Both the position numbers and the translations under genes were made by a program. From an uncultured Bacteroidia bacterium (GTDB taxonomy: Bacteria > Bacteroidota > Bacteroidia > Bacteroidales > UBA932), in the NCBI GenBank assembly GCA_902792815.1, contig CADBAY010000013.1:1-64000 (forward strand): DNA of 64,000 bases. Reading direction: 5' to 3'. Shown here one piece after another: positions 49,800-57,814 of the stretch (within the stretch, counting starts at the first letter, position 1; each line of letters opens with the position of its first letter). The notes under the pieces are model-generated. The model saw nothing but the letters and a program-made list of their open reading frames with translations. It had not been told where the DNA came from and did no database searches.

Positions 49800-50035
49800 G
49801 GTCGCTCCAGTCGTGTTGCCGTGCAAGCACGTCAACACCACTTCCGCCCCACGGCGCTTGAGACCTCGACGCCGGGAACCCGCCGCCGAAGTCTCACGGC
49901 TCCACAGACTCTGCCACTTGGTGCAGCCGGCTTACGCCTGGCCGCCCAAAGCGTCAGAGACTGTTCCACCGCCGCGCCTCACACCGCCCTCCGACCCGGA
50001 CAAGCCGGGCCGGAAGGCTCATATGAATAATGGAT
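49800..50035 (-). repeat. Folded GC-rich repeat, copy C (divergent)
   Basis: Copy C shares the first 80 bases with A and B (first hairpin CGTG/CACG, then CTTGAGACnTCGACG and CCGCCGCCGAAGTCTCAC). It then differs in sequence but keeps a long inverted repeat, ACTCTG/CAGAGA, around a different loop. It ends in CCCGGA-CAAG-CCGGG, similar to the CAAG hairpin of copy A. It lies 21 bases behind the stop of the 50056 gene. No gene is seen in 49744-50055. Confidence 0.7.
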
Positions 50036-50055
50036 TCTGTCTGAGGAGTTACTAA

Positions 50056-50760
50056 TCACCGAAAGAAGGCCCATAGACGTTCGTCTTGCTCGAATTTCTC
50101 CTTCTTCACGTGGTACTTATATCCTTTCTTATGAATCTTCTCATCGAATTTACCAACGTTGTGCCTGGGCTTGCACTGCGGTATTTCACATTGTTTTACG
50201 CCGTTATCGTGCCAATGCACCGATAGTTTTCTATCCAGAACGTTGACGCCCATGAACAAAGCGTTGTAGAAAGAGGTGGAACGCTCATCGACATCCATGG
50301 AGAAAGACAGCCCTTCAGTCTCTTTTACCACCTCAACCCGGAAAGCGCGAACCAGCACAGATGCTCTATACTTGGGTTTATCAGGATGCCGATTGTCTTC
50401 GAATGTTATATCGATCCCTGAGACATGTGTATGAAGGCTTCCGATAGGAAAAGGTGGCAGCGGATTGGGCGTTTTTGCGGGATTCTCCGGATTACGGTGA
50501 TAAACGATGTAATCTTTTACCAACCCATCTCCCTCTTCGTGATAATAAAACTCAACGTTGTGAAGATAAACATTTCGAACCACATCGCCATTCTCATCTG
50601 TGACAATAAAATGGCCCCCATAAAGAAGTTTCCCAGCAATCTGTTCAAAAGCAGGTTTCAATGAGTCAGTACGCTCTTTCTCCGTCTTGCCATGAGCACC
50701 ACTAAACTCAGAAAGCAGAGTGCTCAAATTCTTTGATATGCCTAATACTCTGTCGGCCAT
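50056..50760 (-). CDS. Hypothetical 234-aa protein
   Basis: A 234-residue soluble protein. It contains LLYGGHFIVTDENGDVVRNV, LHNVEFYYHEEGDGL, then SLHTHVSGIDITFEDN and YRASVLVRAFRVEV. The conserved His, Asp and Glu residues in a β-rich setting suggest an enzyme, perhaps one binding a metal, but I do not recognise the family. It overlaps the agmatine-deiminase-like gene by 19 bases. Confidence 0.6.
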   Translation of the reverse strand: MADRVLGISKNLSTLLSEFSGAHGKTEKERTDSLKPAFEQIAGKLLYGGHFIVTDENGDVVRNVYLHNVEFYYHEEGDGLVKDYIVYHRNPENPAKTPNPLPPFPIGSLHTHVSGIDITFEDNRHPDKPKYRASVLVRAFRVEVVKETEGLSFSMDVDERSTSFYNALFMGVNVLDRKLSVHWHDNGVKQCEIPQCKPRHNVGKFDEKIHKKGYKYHVKKEKFEQDERLWAFFR

Positions 50761-51626
50761 GAGGTGTCAATGTTTACTTCTTCTTGTGGCTGTGATACCG
50801 GATCGGCGAGGATGTTCCAGCTGACGCAGTGCAGGGCACCGCCCATATGGATAATGTCTTCAAAAGGTCCTACATGAATGACATGTTTATCGGGGAACAG
50901 TTCATTCATTCTTGAGAAGGCCGCGTGAGCCTCACTTATCGGCATCCAAGGTACAAATATACAATCTTTTACCTGAAGATAGTTCAAGAAGGCCCACGAG
51001 AACTTGCTGGGCCGGGGACAACGGTAAACCAATTCCTCTACCCGGAAGTGAGGAGAAAGGGCATCCATCAGCTTTTTGCGAAATGCGGGATCGAAGTCGC
51101 TATAATTGTTCATTAAGACTCTGTCTCCGTCTATCCAACGCACCATTCCGTCGGCATGGCCGTACATTTCATAGCGGTCCCAGGGAATGATGACCAGTTC
51201 GGCAAAGAAGAGATTCTCCAGTTCATCGACTAATGCCTCCCGACTGTATTGCGGATTCTCCTTGAAGATTTTATCCGTCATTATGACCTTGTTGCCACAC
51301 GGGATGACATTCCCTCCGTCCATTACGATGTCGGTGGTGATGCAATTCAGCCCTAGGTCTTTGCCGATCTCTTTGTATGGAGGAATCCACCCCCGGTATC
51401 GCTTCAAGTAATCTGGATTGTATTGGTACTGCAGGAATAGATTCTTCTCCAGTTGAATCGGCATATAGTCCCGTGCCCAGATGTAATTGTCATTCTCCGT
51501 CCTGGGAAGCCAAGCGAAGTCTATCCCTTGACATTTCAGATTCTCGACAATAAGCAGCGAAAGGGGCATGTAATAGCTCAGGCCTTTCGCCAGGTAAACT
51601 TTGTTGGTTTGGTTATCTTGGATCAT
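50742..51626 (-). CDS. Agmatine deiminase / peptidyl-arginine-deiminase-like
   Basis: A 294-residue protein of the guanidino-group-modifying family. Motifs: IWARDYMPIQ, IVMDGGNVI, GHADGMVRWID and the C-terminal GGALHCVSWN with the catalytic Cys. It probably hydrolyses agmatine or another guanidino compound. The gene is somewhat shorter than typical agmatine deiminases (about 340-370), mainly at the N-terminus. Start at 51626, since upstream in-frame sequence lies within the Sel1 gene. Confidence 0.82.
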   Translation of the reverse strand: MIQDNQTNKVYLAKGLSYYMPLSLLIVENLKCQGIDFAWLPRTENDNYIWARDYMPIQLEKNLFLQYQYNPDYLKRYRGWIPPYKEIGKDLGLNCITTDIVMDGGNVIPCGNKVIMTDKIFKENPQYSREALVDELENLFFAELVIIPWDRYEMYGHADGMVRWIDGDRVLMNNYSDFDPAFRKKLMDALSPHFRVEELVYRCPRPSKFSWAFLNYLQVKDCIFVPWMPISEAHAAFSRMNELFPDKHVIHVGPFEDIIHMGGALHCVSWNILADPVSQPQEEVNIDTSWPTEY

Positions 51627-52395
51627 AGTTCTTCGTTTTAGGGTCAATCTTATAACCATGTTCAGCAGCAATCCGGTCCCATTCATCGGCCTTGGCCTTA
51701 TCGACCTCTGTACCGATGCCTTTCCGGTAGAACCGGGCCAAATTGTGCTCGGCAGGTGCGCCTGCACCATTCTCCACAGCCTTGTTCATCCACTCGAAAG
51801 CCCTTCTATTGCTTAAGGGCACTCCGTATCCGTTTTCGTAGCAAAGTCCCAGAGCGTTCATGGCTGTTTCGCTACCCAAGTCTGCACCCTTAAATGCCAT
51901 AAGAACACCTCTGTCTTCATTTTTGTACTTTCCTTCTTGAAACAGGTAGACGTGCGCGAGATTGCTCATCGCTTCAATGCTACCCCTTTCTGCCGCTTTC
52001 TCGTACCAATATACAGCCCAACGGATACTCTTCTTCAAACCAAGTCCGTGTTGATAAGCATATCCCAGATTACTCATTGCATCTCGAGAGCCCTGCTCAA
52101 CCAAATTCCTTAAGATGACAAGATGTGCTTGGTAATCCCGCTGGCCAAACCAACCGGCTGATAATCCATATGCGAGCGTGTTGCCAGCACGCCAACTGCC
52201 CAACCGATAGGCGGATTCCAGGTCTTTCTTTCCTTGCTCTGTCCTGCCTTCTGCAATAAAGTCCATGGCCATTGCATAAATAACATCTGCCCCATCTTTG
52301 GGATCGTAATCTTCGACTTCATGTGGCGGAGTAAGCACGGAATGATTGAATACCGTAAATTCAATTTCTGAATCTATTATTGCTGGTTTTTTCAT
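51613..52395 (-). CDS. Sel1-repeat (TPR-like) protein
   Basis: A 260-residue protein with a short variable start and at least four Sel1-type repeats of about 36 residues. Examples are DAMSNLGYAYQHGLGLKKSI, EAMSNLAHVYLFQEGKYKNE, TAMNALGLCYENGYGVPLSN and PAEHNLARFYRKGIGTEVDK. Such solenoids mediate protein contacts. No signal peptide is seen. First gene of the unit with the deiminase and the 50056 gene. Confidence 0.88.
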   Translation of the reverse strand: MKKPAIIDSEIEFTVFNHSVLTPPHEVEDYDPKDGADVIYAMAMDFIAEGRTEQGKKDLESAYRLGSWRAGNTLAYGLSAGWFGQRDYQAHLVILRNLVEQGSRDAMSNLGYAYQHGLGLKKSIRWAVYWYEKAAERGSIEAMSNLAHVYLFQEGKYKNEDRGVLMAFKGADLGSETAMNALGLCYENGYGVPLSNRRAFEWMNKAVENGAGAPAEHNLARFYRKGIGTEVDKAKADEWDRIAAEHGYKIDPKTKNYDPR

Positions 52396-52519
52396 ATAAA
52401 TTATATTTAATTATTTAATAATCAAACACTTGCAAGTATCACCAGCAAAGGTAAGTGGTTCTTTCCAGACCGCCAAGCAAAAGATGTTAAAGGTTTGTTA
52501 AAGGTTTTGAAAGAGTTAT

Positions 52520-52849
52520 TTATACATATTCGACATATCTCTTCGACTTGGGGTATTTCTCATAGAAGGTATCCAGCATTACTCGTAGAAGTGCTTCCGA
52601 CGAGGCCGTATCCGTGAGTTTCTGCCGCTGCGCCCAGAAGGAGAGGACGTGTATTTCTTCACGGGTCTGCATACTGACTGCCAGAGTTGTTCGCTGGCGT
52701 TGTGCTTTCGTTGGTTTCTTTCGTTGACGCGGAGAATCCACTGTCTGCTCCTGAACCTTTTCTTCTTTCATCTCGACAACTGTCGCTGGTGATCCGTTTG
52801 GCTGGTCAGTAATTCCCAGCACTTTTTTGAAGCTGTCTATCTGTCCCAT
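52520..52849 (-). CDS. Small basic DNA-binding-type protein
   Basis: A 109-residue protein. The first half is disordered and basic (RQRKKPTKAQRQRTTLAVSM), and the second resembles the helices of DUF3408/ParG-like or ribbon-helix-helix proteins found in Bacteroidales elements (LSFWAQRQKLTDTASSEALL). Upstream lies a cluster of GTATAC-type repeats, which might be its own operator or a partition site. It is divergent from the mobilisation genes. Confidence 0.58.
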   Translation of the reverse strand: MGQIDSFKKVLGITDQPNGSPATVVEMKEEKVQEQTVDSPRQRKKPTKAQRQRTTLAVSMQTREEIHVLSFWAQRQKLTDTASSEALLRVMLDTFYEKYPKSKRYVEYV

Positions 52850-52865
52850 ATCTATATGTAATTAT

Positions 52866-53004
52866 ACCTTGTATAGCGTTATGCATCGCATATCTGTATC
52901 CCTTCCATAACAGTATACCAATCATAGTTGTATGCCGGGTATACATGTATACTTTGCATATCTGTCATAAGCGTATAGCAGTATACCCCGTATATCTGTA
53001 TGCC
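52866..53004. promoter_or_regulatory. GTATAC/ATATCTGTAT repeat cluster
   Basis: This 140-base AT-rich intergenic stretch holds recurring motifs: GCATATCTGTATC (52888-52900), GCATATCTGTC (52956-52966) and CGTATATCTGTATGCC (52989-53004). It also has CAGTATACC at 52911-52919 and 52979-52987, and the 14-base palindrome GTATACATGTATAC at 52939-52952. It may be an operator or centromere-like site for the 52520 protein. Confidence 0.55.
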
Positions 53005-53107
53005 GCAAAGATAGCCTATTTTGGTAATTCTCGCAACACATAGGTTTGTGTAATTTGCGTTTATCGGATTTATTGCTACCTTTGCAGAAGCGACTGAAAG
53101 GGAGTCC

Positions 53108-53245
53108 TGCGTTTGAGCCGTTAGGCCAAACTGCAAGATGGGTGTTTGTCCGACAGGTCGGCCAAGCACGGACCCCGTACCGGGGCCATCTTGTACGCTT
53201 CGCGGACGGGAAGGCTCCGGAGTCGCCTTCCTTCGGGATGTAATA
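53108..53245 (+). other. oriT: Folded GC-rich region, putative oriT
   Basis: Four or more hairpins in 140 bases directly upstream of the mobilisation genes. They are GTTTGaGCC/GGCCAAAC (53111-53131), outer stem CAAGATGG/CCATCTTG (53134-53141 with 53186-53193) enclosing CCGA/TCGG and CCCCG/CGGGG, and GGAAGGC/GCCTTCC (53209-53231). The sequence has no ORF. Location and folding fit a transfer origin; the nick site cannot be named. Confidence 0.5.
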
Positions 53246-53267
53246 TTGTTTTAGAGGAGAGAGAATT

Positions 53268-53678
53268 GTGAAAGAGAACAAAACAGTAAAGATTACCTTC
53301 CGTATGTCGGAAGAAGAAGCGGCCAAACTGGATGCCGCAATGGCCTTGGAGGGGTTCCGCTCCAGGTCCAGATACATTCGACATGTGCTGATGCGCGGGC
53401 GTCTGCGAAGGCGCTATTTGAGTCGTAATGCCGCCAACCTTTCCAAGCAGATTGAGATTCTTCGGGCGGAAATCAAGCGCATCGGTGTCAACTACAACCA
53501 GGTCGTCAGGGCCGTGAATTCAATGGCAAAGCTCCGCGACAGGCAGGGCAATGCCGTCATCACTTCGCATACCATCGAGGGAAAACTGACCGACCTTCGT
53601 CAGATGATGATTTCCGTGCTGGATAAGGTTGAAGCCATCAGCGCGGAAGTATCAGATAACCCAAATTCAACTCATTAA
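53268..53678 (+). CDS. Mobilisation accessory protein (MobB/MobC-like)
   Basis: A 136-residue protein of the relaxosome. An N-terminal ribbon-helix-helix region (VKITFRMSEEEAAKLDAAMA) is followed by basic helices and the MobC-family signature IKRIGVNYNQVVRAVNS. It should bind oriT and recruit the relaxase. The gene uses a GTG start with a Shine-Dalgarno-like AGAGGAGAG upstream. It opens the operon with ssb, relaxase and coupling-protein genes. Confidence 0.85.
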   Translation: MKENKTVKITFRMSEEEAAKLDAAMALEGFRSRSRYIRHVLMRGRLRRRYLSRNAANLSKQIEILRAEIKRIGVNYNQVVRAVNSMAKLRDRQGNAVITSHTIEGKLTDLRQMMISVLDKVEAISAEVSDNPNSTH

Positions 53679-53690
53679 TCATTACGCGTT

Positions 53691-53999
53691 ATGCAAACAC
53701 TGTTTTTATCAGGCAACCTCGCTGCAGACTGCGAGATTGTGTCCGGAAAGGACGAGAAAGAATTCATCCGTTTCACTGTAGCAGCTAAGGATCCTGCCGC
53801 CGACAAGGATGAGAAGCCCACGTACTACACCTGCCGGATGAAGAAGACCGGTGTGGCCGACAGGCTCAAGAGGGGCCGCTATGTCGCTCTGGTCGGAGCA
53901 TTGAAGGTCTCGCTCAATGTCAAGGACGAGAAGACCTACACCAACCTGGATGTATGGGTCCAGAGCCTCGACGCTCCACAGCTCGCATCCGGAGAGTGA
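53691..53999 (+). CDS. ssb: Single-stranded DNA-binding protein
   Basis: A 102-residue OB-fold protein: MQTLFLSGNLAADCEIVSG, FIRFTVAAKD, YYTCRMKKTGVADRLKRGRY, VGALKVSLNVKD. It lacks the acidic C-terminal tail of chromosomal SSB, as is common in element-borne copies. It is placed between the accessory and relaxase genes and probably coats the transferred strand. Confidence 0.82.
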   Translation: MQTLFLSGNLAADCEIVSGKDEKEFIRFTVAAKDPAADKDEKPTYYTCRMKKTGVADRLKRGRYVALVGALKVSLNVKDEKTYTNLDVWVQSLDAPQLASGE

Positions 54000-54031
54000 A
54001 TCGTCCATAAGTTCGCCATCGACTTGTCGCA

Positions 54032-55222
54032 ATGGTAGTCAAGATCTACGCACCGGCGCCGAGTACATCATCGGCGGTCCAGTACAATGAGAGGAAGGTT
54101 GCCGAGGGGAAAGCCTCGGTAATCTTCTCCTCTAATATTGACGACCCGCGCAATCCGATGAAGATTTTTGAGCAATACGAAAACGGAAGTATCCGCACGG
54201 AAAAGATGTCTTTCCATGCCTCCATTAACCCAAGCGTCACGGACAATATGACCGATGAGCAGGTACAGGAGTTTGCCCGGAAGTATATGGAGAAGATGGG
54301 ATATGGCAATCAGCCATTCATCTTGTACAAGCATACCGATACTGGCCGCATCCATTATCATCTCGTGTCCGTGCGCGTGGATGAGAATGGCAGAAAGATT
54401 CCAGACTTCCGGGAAAGGAAACACTCACAGGAAATCATGAAGGAACTGGCCCAGGAGTTCGGTTTTGCCGTCGGCAAGAAGAAAGAAATGGACCAGATTC
54501 CAGATAATCCGGAGGAAGAGCCTAAAGAGGCAAAGGATTTCAATCCCTACAATGGTTTCGGCCCGGAGAAGGGTGATTATGGAGAGCAACTGAACGCCAT
54601 TATTGAACTGGCCAAGACGTATTACTTTACCCAGCCGGACCACTTCGACCTGACTATGGAGAGTCTGGGGATTCGGGTGCTCCGTACTGATTTCGAAGGC
54701 CATGAGAACATGGAGTTCCAGGGACTCGATCCCAAGACAAAAGAGCCTTGCACCCCGCTTCTGTCGCTACCTGAAGAGCACTGGGACCTGCCTGAATGGA
54801 CTGCCATCCATGCCCGTCAATGTAAAGGGCAGATCAAGACACGGGAGAAAGAAAGAGTGTCCAACCTTGCGAAGACTGCTCTTAAGAAATGCAATACAGA
54901 ACTGCATACACGGCGATATCTGGCCAAGTGTGGCATCTATCTCAAGCTCTCCACGAACGTGGACGGACGAATCTTCGGTGTTACGTTCGTTGACCATCAT
55001 AACAAGTGCGTATTTAAAGCCAGCGACCTGCCGGATATCACCGCCTCCATGTTTGAAGATGCCCGGGTGAACAAGTGGGAGCACCAAATGGATTGGAAAA
55101 AAAAAAAAAAAGTGACGGCGGATGATGCCGCCGTCATCGCACTGGCAGCCCTCGGTGCTGAGAGGAGCCGCCGGAACGAGGATGAACAAATTATGAAGAG
55201 AGGGAGAAGGGGGCCCAACTAA
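54032..55222 (+). CDS. mobA: Relaxase (MobA/VirD2-type nickase)
   Basis: A 396-residue relaxase. It has an N-terminal candidate catalytic Tyr (SSAVQYNERKV, about residue 18), helix with FHASINPSVTDNMTDEQ and metal-binding HxH in RIHYHLVSVRV at about 107-117. It cuts oriT and stays bound to the 5' end. Near the C-terminus the codons for KKKKK contain an uninterrupted run of 15 A (55097-55111). Slippage there in either direction would quickly reach a stop, removing about 38 residues. The coupling protein gene follows after 2 bases. Confidence 0.9.
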   Translation: MVVKIYAPAPSTSSAVQYNERKVAEGKASVIFSSNIDDPRNPMKIFEQYENGSIRTEKMSFHASINPSVTDNMTDEQVQEFARKYMEKMGYGNQPFILYKHTDTGRIHYHLVSVRVDENGRKIPDFRERKHSQEIMKELAQEFGFAVGKKKEMDQIPDNPEEEPKEAKDFNPYNGFGPEKGDYGEQLNAIIELAKTYYFTQPDHFDLTMESLGIRVLRTDFEGHENMEFQGLDPKTKEPCTPLLSLPEEHWDLPEWTAIHARQCKGQIKTREKERVSNLAKTALKKCNTELHTRRYLAKCGIYLKLSTNVDGRIFGVTFVDHHNKCVFKASDLPDITASMFEDARVNKWEHQMDWKKKKKVTADDAAVIALAALGAERSRRNEDEQIMKRGRRGPN

Positions 55223-55224
55223 CG

Positions 55225-57117
55225 ATGAACTCCAGAACGAAACCGATGTACTCAATGTTCCTGCTGCTGGCGGGAGCAATCCTGCTGGTGATGGTATACT
55301 ATTATGCTTATCCAATGTGGGCGGCGCTGGGCCTACGCTCTTCGCTGACCGATTCGCTGATGCTGGAAATCTATCAGGCCGGGACACTGCGTTCGCCTTG
55401 GTCGGTCCGATTCGTGTGTATCTTCTTTACGACAGTTTCAGTCATTGTGCGTAGTGGCAGCTCGAAAGCCTCGACGTGGCTGGAGGTGCTACTTCCACTG
55501 ATTTCCGGGCTGGTACTTTTCCTCGGCTCAGCATTTCTGGGAAGTGGTTTTTGGTTCGTCATTACCTGCGTTACCGGATATATCCTATTCCTGATTGGAG
55601 CTATCCTGCTGGGGCGCCTGGTACGCAGTTTTGATGCTCATTTGCCGGATTACTGGGACACATTCGAACAGTGCGAAGAACTCATCGAGAACGAGGACAG
55701 CGTGAACATCCCTATGACATACCAGTATGAGGGGAAACTACGTAACGGCTACATCAATGTGGTGTCTCCGCAGCGGGGATGTATGGTCATCGGCATTCCC
55801 GGCTCAGGTAAAACCTACAGCATCTACGGGCCGTTCTTCAGGCAGATGATGCAGAAGGGATATGCTATGTTTGTCTATGACTACAAGTATCCGGACCTGA
55901 CGCACAGGGTGATGAATGAACTGCTGGATAACTACGGCTGCTATCCTGTCAAGCCCAAGCTCTACATCGTCAATTTCGATGACCCGTTGCATTCGCACCG
56001 CTTCAACCCTATCCATCCACGATATCTGACTGACCCCATTGATGCTACTGAAATTGCAGAGGTCATCATGAAAAACGCCAACAGGGAGAACGCTAAAGGT
56101 GATGACTTCTTCTCACTGTCGGCACGATGCTATATCGACCTGCTCATCTGGTTCCTCAAGATATACGAGGGCGGTAAGTACTGCACCTTCCCGCATCTGA
56201 TTGAGCTTATGGGGCAGGATTACCGGGCAGTCTTCGAGATTCTGAAGAAGTTCGATGAGCTGGAGGTTAAGCGCAATACCTTTGCGGATGCCATTCAGGA
56301 CCAGGCCTATGAGCAACTGCAGGGGCAGATTGCTTCTGCCCGCGTTCCGTTGAATAGATTCGCGTCCAAAACCCTGTACTGGACGCTATCAGGGGACGAT
56401 TTCTCCCTGGAGATAAACAATCCGGAAGAGCCCAAGATAATATGCGTAGGCAACAATCCACGCCGTCAGTCGGTCTATGGAACCACACTGGCGATGCTGA
56501 TGTCCCAGCTCTTCAAAATCATCAACAATCCCGGGAAGATGCACAGCGCCGTGCTCATCGATGAGCTGCCCACCATATACCTGAAGGGACTCGACAATCT
56601 TATAAACACGGCCAGAAGCAACAGGGTGGCCGTTGTCATCGGCGCCCAGGATAAGAGCCAGCTGGTCAAAGATTATGACCAGAAAGAATCTGACGTCATC
56701 TTCAATACCGTCGGTAATGTCTTTGCCGGCGCCGTCAAGGGCGATACGGCCGAGAGTTTGAGCAAGTCTTTCGGCAAGGTTGAGAGGGAGATGCGCTCAT
56801 TCCAGGAGAGCGACACATCCGAGCATATCACGTATTCATTCCAGCAGCGCGAAGTTCTTCCGCCCAACAAGATCGAGGCGCTCTCACAAGGTACATTCTG
56901 CGGCTATGTGGCCGATAGCTGGAAACAGAAAGTCCATCCCAAAACCTTCTGCGGGGAGGTGAAGGCCGGAGATCCCCCCAAGCACAATCTACCGCTGCCA
57001 CGCATTGTGGTGAACATGAGTGACGAGGAGATAAAAGAAGAAGTCGAGAAGAATTACCAGAAAATTCATCTCGACATCATCAACTTATTGTTCAAGGAAC
57101 TGAACGATCCGGCTTAA
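55225..57117 (+). CDS. mobC: Type IV coupling protein (TraG/VirD4, Bacteroidales MobC)
   Basis: A 630-residue inner-membrane ATPase. Membrane segments lie at about 8-30, 60-72 and 84-130; Walker A GIPGSGKT is at about 190-197; VLIDELPTIYLKGLD (about 443-457) is the Walker B region; and ARSNRVAVVIGAQDKSQL follows. It brings relaxase-DNA to the channel. It is complete. The end overlaps the convergent HTH gene by 4 bases. Confidence 0.92.
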   Translation: MNSRTKPMYSMFLLLAGAILLVMVYYYAYPMWAALGLRSSLTDSLMLEIYQAGTLRSPWSVRFVCIFFTTVSVIVRSGSSKASTWLEVLLPLISGLVLFLGSAFLGSGFWFVITCVTGYILFLIGAILLGRLVRSFDAHLPDYWDTFEQCEELIENEDSVNIPMTYQYEGKLRNGYINVVSPQRGCMVIGIPGSGKTYSIYGPFFRQMMQKGYAMFVYDYKYPDLTHRVMNELLDNYGCYPVKPKLYIVNFDDPLHSHRFNPIHPRYLTDPIDATEIAEVIMKNANRENAKGDDFFSLSARCYIDLLIWFLKIYEGGKYCTFPHLIELMGQDYRAVFEILKKFDELEVKRNTFADAIQDQAYEQLQGQIASARVPLNRFASKTLYWTLSGDDFSLEINNPEEPKIICVGNNPRRQSVYGTTLAMLMSQLFKIINNPGKMHSAVLIDELPTIYLKGLDNLINTARSNRVAVVIGAQDKSQLVKDYDQKESDVIFNTVGNVFAGAVKGDTAESLSKSFGKVEREMRSFQESDTSEHITYSFQQREVLPPNKIEALSQGTFCGYVADSWKQKVHPKTFCGEVKAGDPPKHNLPLPRIVVNMSDEEIKEEVEKNYQKIHLDIINLLFKELNDPA

Positions 57118-57602
57118 GCCTCCGCTTGTGTCTCCTCTTTGGGAAGAGGCTCCCATTCCCAAACGAACTTATAACCGGCAGCTTCCGCCATTGCCTCCAT
57201 ATCTGACATCATACAGACGCCCTCGCGGAGGCGGTAAACCATGCCTGCACGGCTCATATTTACGCGTTTAGCCAAATCGGGTATGCTCAGATTCTTGTCG
57301 AAAAGGTATCCGAGTATTGGTTTCAGACGATCACTGTGGAACGCTGTCATTGGCCTGAGGGCGCGACCGGAAGGCTCAACTTCGCGGACGTTTTCCCAAC
57401 TCCAGACAAACTTGTATCCGGCAGCCTGGGCCATGTCTTCCATATCCGAAATCAGGCAATCACCCACGCGTACACGGTATGCGACACCGTGACGGGACAG
57501 TTTCTTCTCGCAGCGGCGGCTCAATTCCGCCATACTGATTCCTTGCTCAAACAAATACCGCTTGATGGGGTCAAGACGGCCACCTTTCTTCTCCGTTTCC
57601 AT
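57114..57602 (-). CDS. Regulator with duplicated HTH domain
   Basis: A 162-residue protein made of two similar halves. The first (about 11-67) reads DPIKRYLFEQGISMAELSRR and then MEDMAQAAGYKFVWSWE; the second (about 89-148) reads LKPILGYLFDKNLSIPDLAK and MEAMAEAAGYKFVWEWE. Each is an HTH of Cro/XRE kind with an added β-strand. An operator-like dyad lies in its upstream region (57661-57693), between it and the primase gene, so it may repress both itself and the replication genes. Confidence 0.75.
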   Translation of the reverse strand: METEKKGGRLDPIKRYLFEQGISMAELSRRCEKKLSRHGVAYRVRVGDCLISDMEDMAQAAGYKFVWSWENVREVEPSGRALRPMTAFHSDRLKPILGYLFDKNLSIPDLAKRVNMSRAGMVYRLREGVCMMSDMEAMAEAAGYKFVWEWEPLPKEETQAEA

Positions 57603-57660
57603 GTACTTCGCTCCTTATGGTTTTTGTTTTTTCAAAAATTAATATAGTCCTTTGTGGTAA

Positions 57661-57693
57661 GTATTGTGATACATATAATGATTATCGCAATAC
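57661..57693. promoter_or_regulatory. Operator-like dyad between HTH and primase genes
   Basis: GTATTGTGATA (57661-57671) and TATCGCAATAC (57683-57693) are inverted copies (10 of 11 bases) with centres 22 bases apart, two helical turns. A further half site, CAATACTT, lies at about 57703. Likely bound by the double-HTH protein, whose two domains could contact both halves. Confidence 0.58.
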
Positions 57694-57814
57694 AAAACAG
57701 GACAATACTTCGCTCCTGTGTCAAGATACCAAGAGTGCAATCACTGCGCTTTGGAACTTAACACGATACAAAGGTATGAAGAATTATTGAAAAAGTGTAG
57801 AAAAAATATAGAAA

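Noticed and set aside
3279-53155. TTTGTCCGAC or its complement near traA (3279), before the iterons (41458) and in the putative oriT (53147)
   Set aside because: Only eight to ten bases are shared and the context differs in each; chance cannot be excluded.
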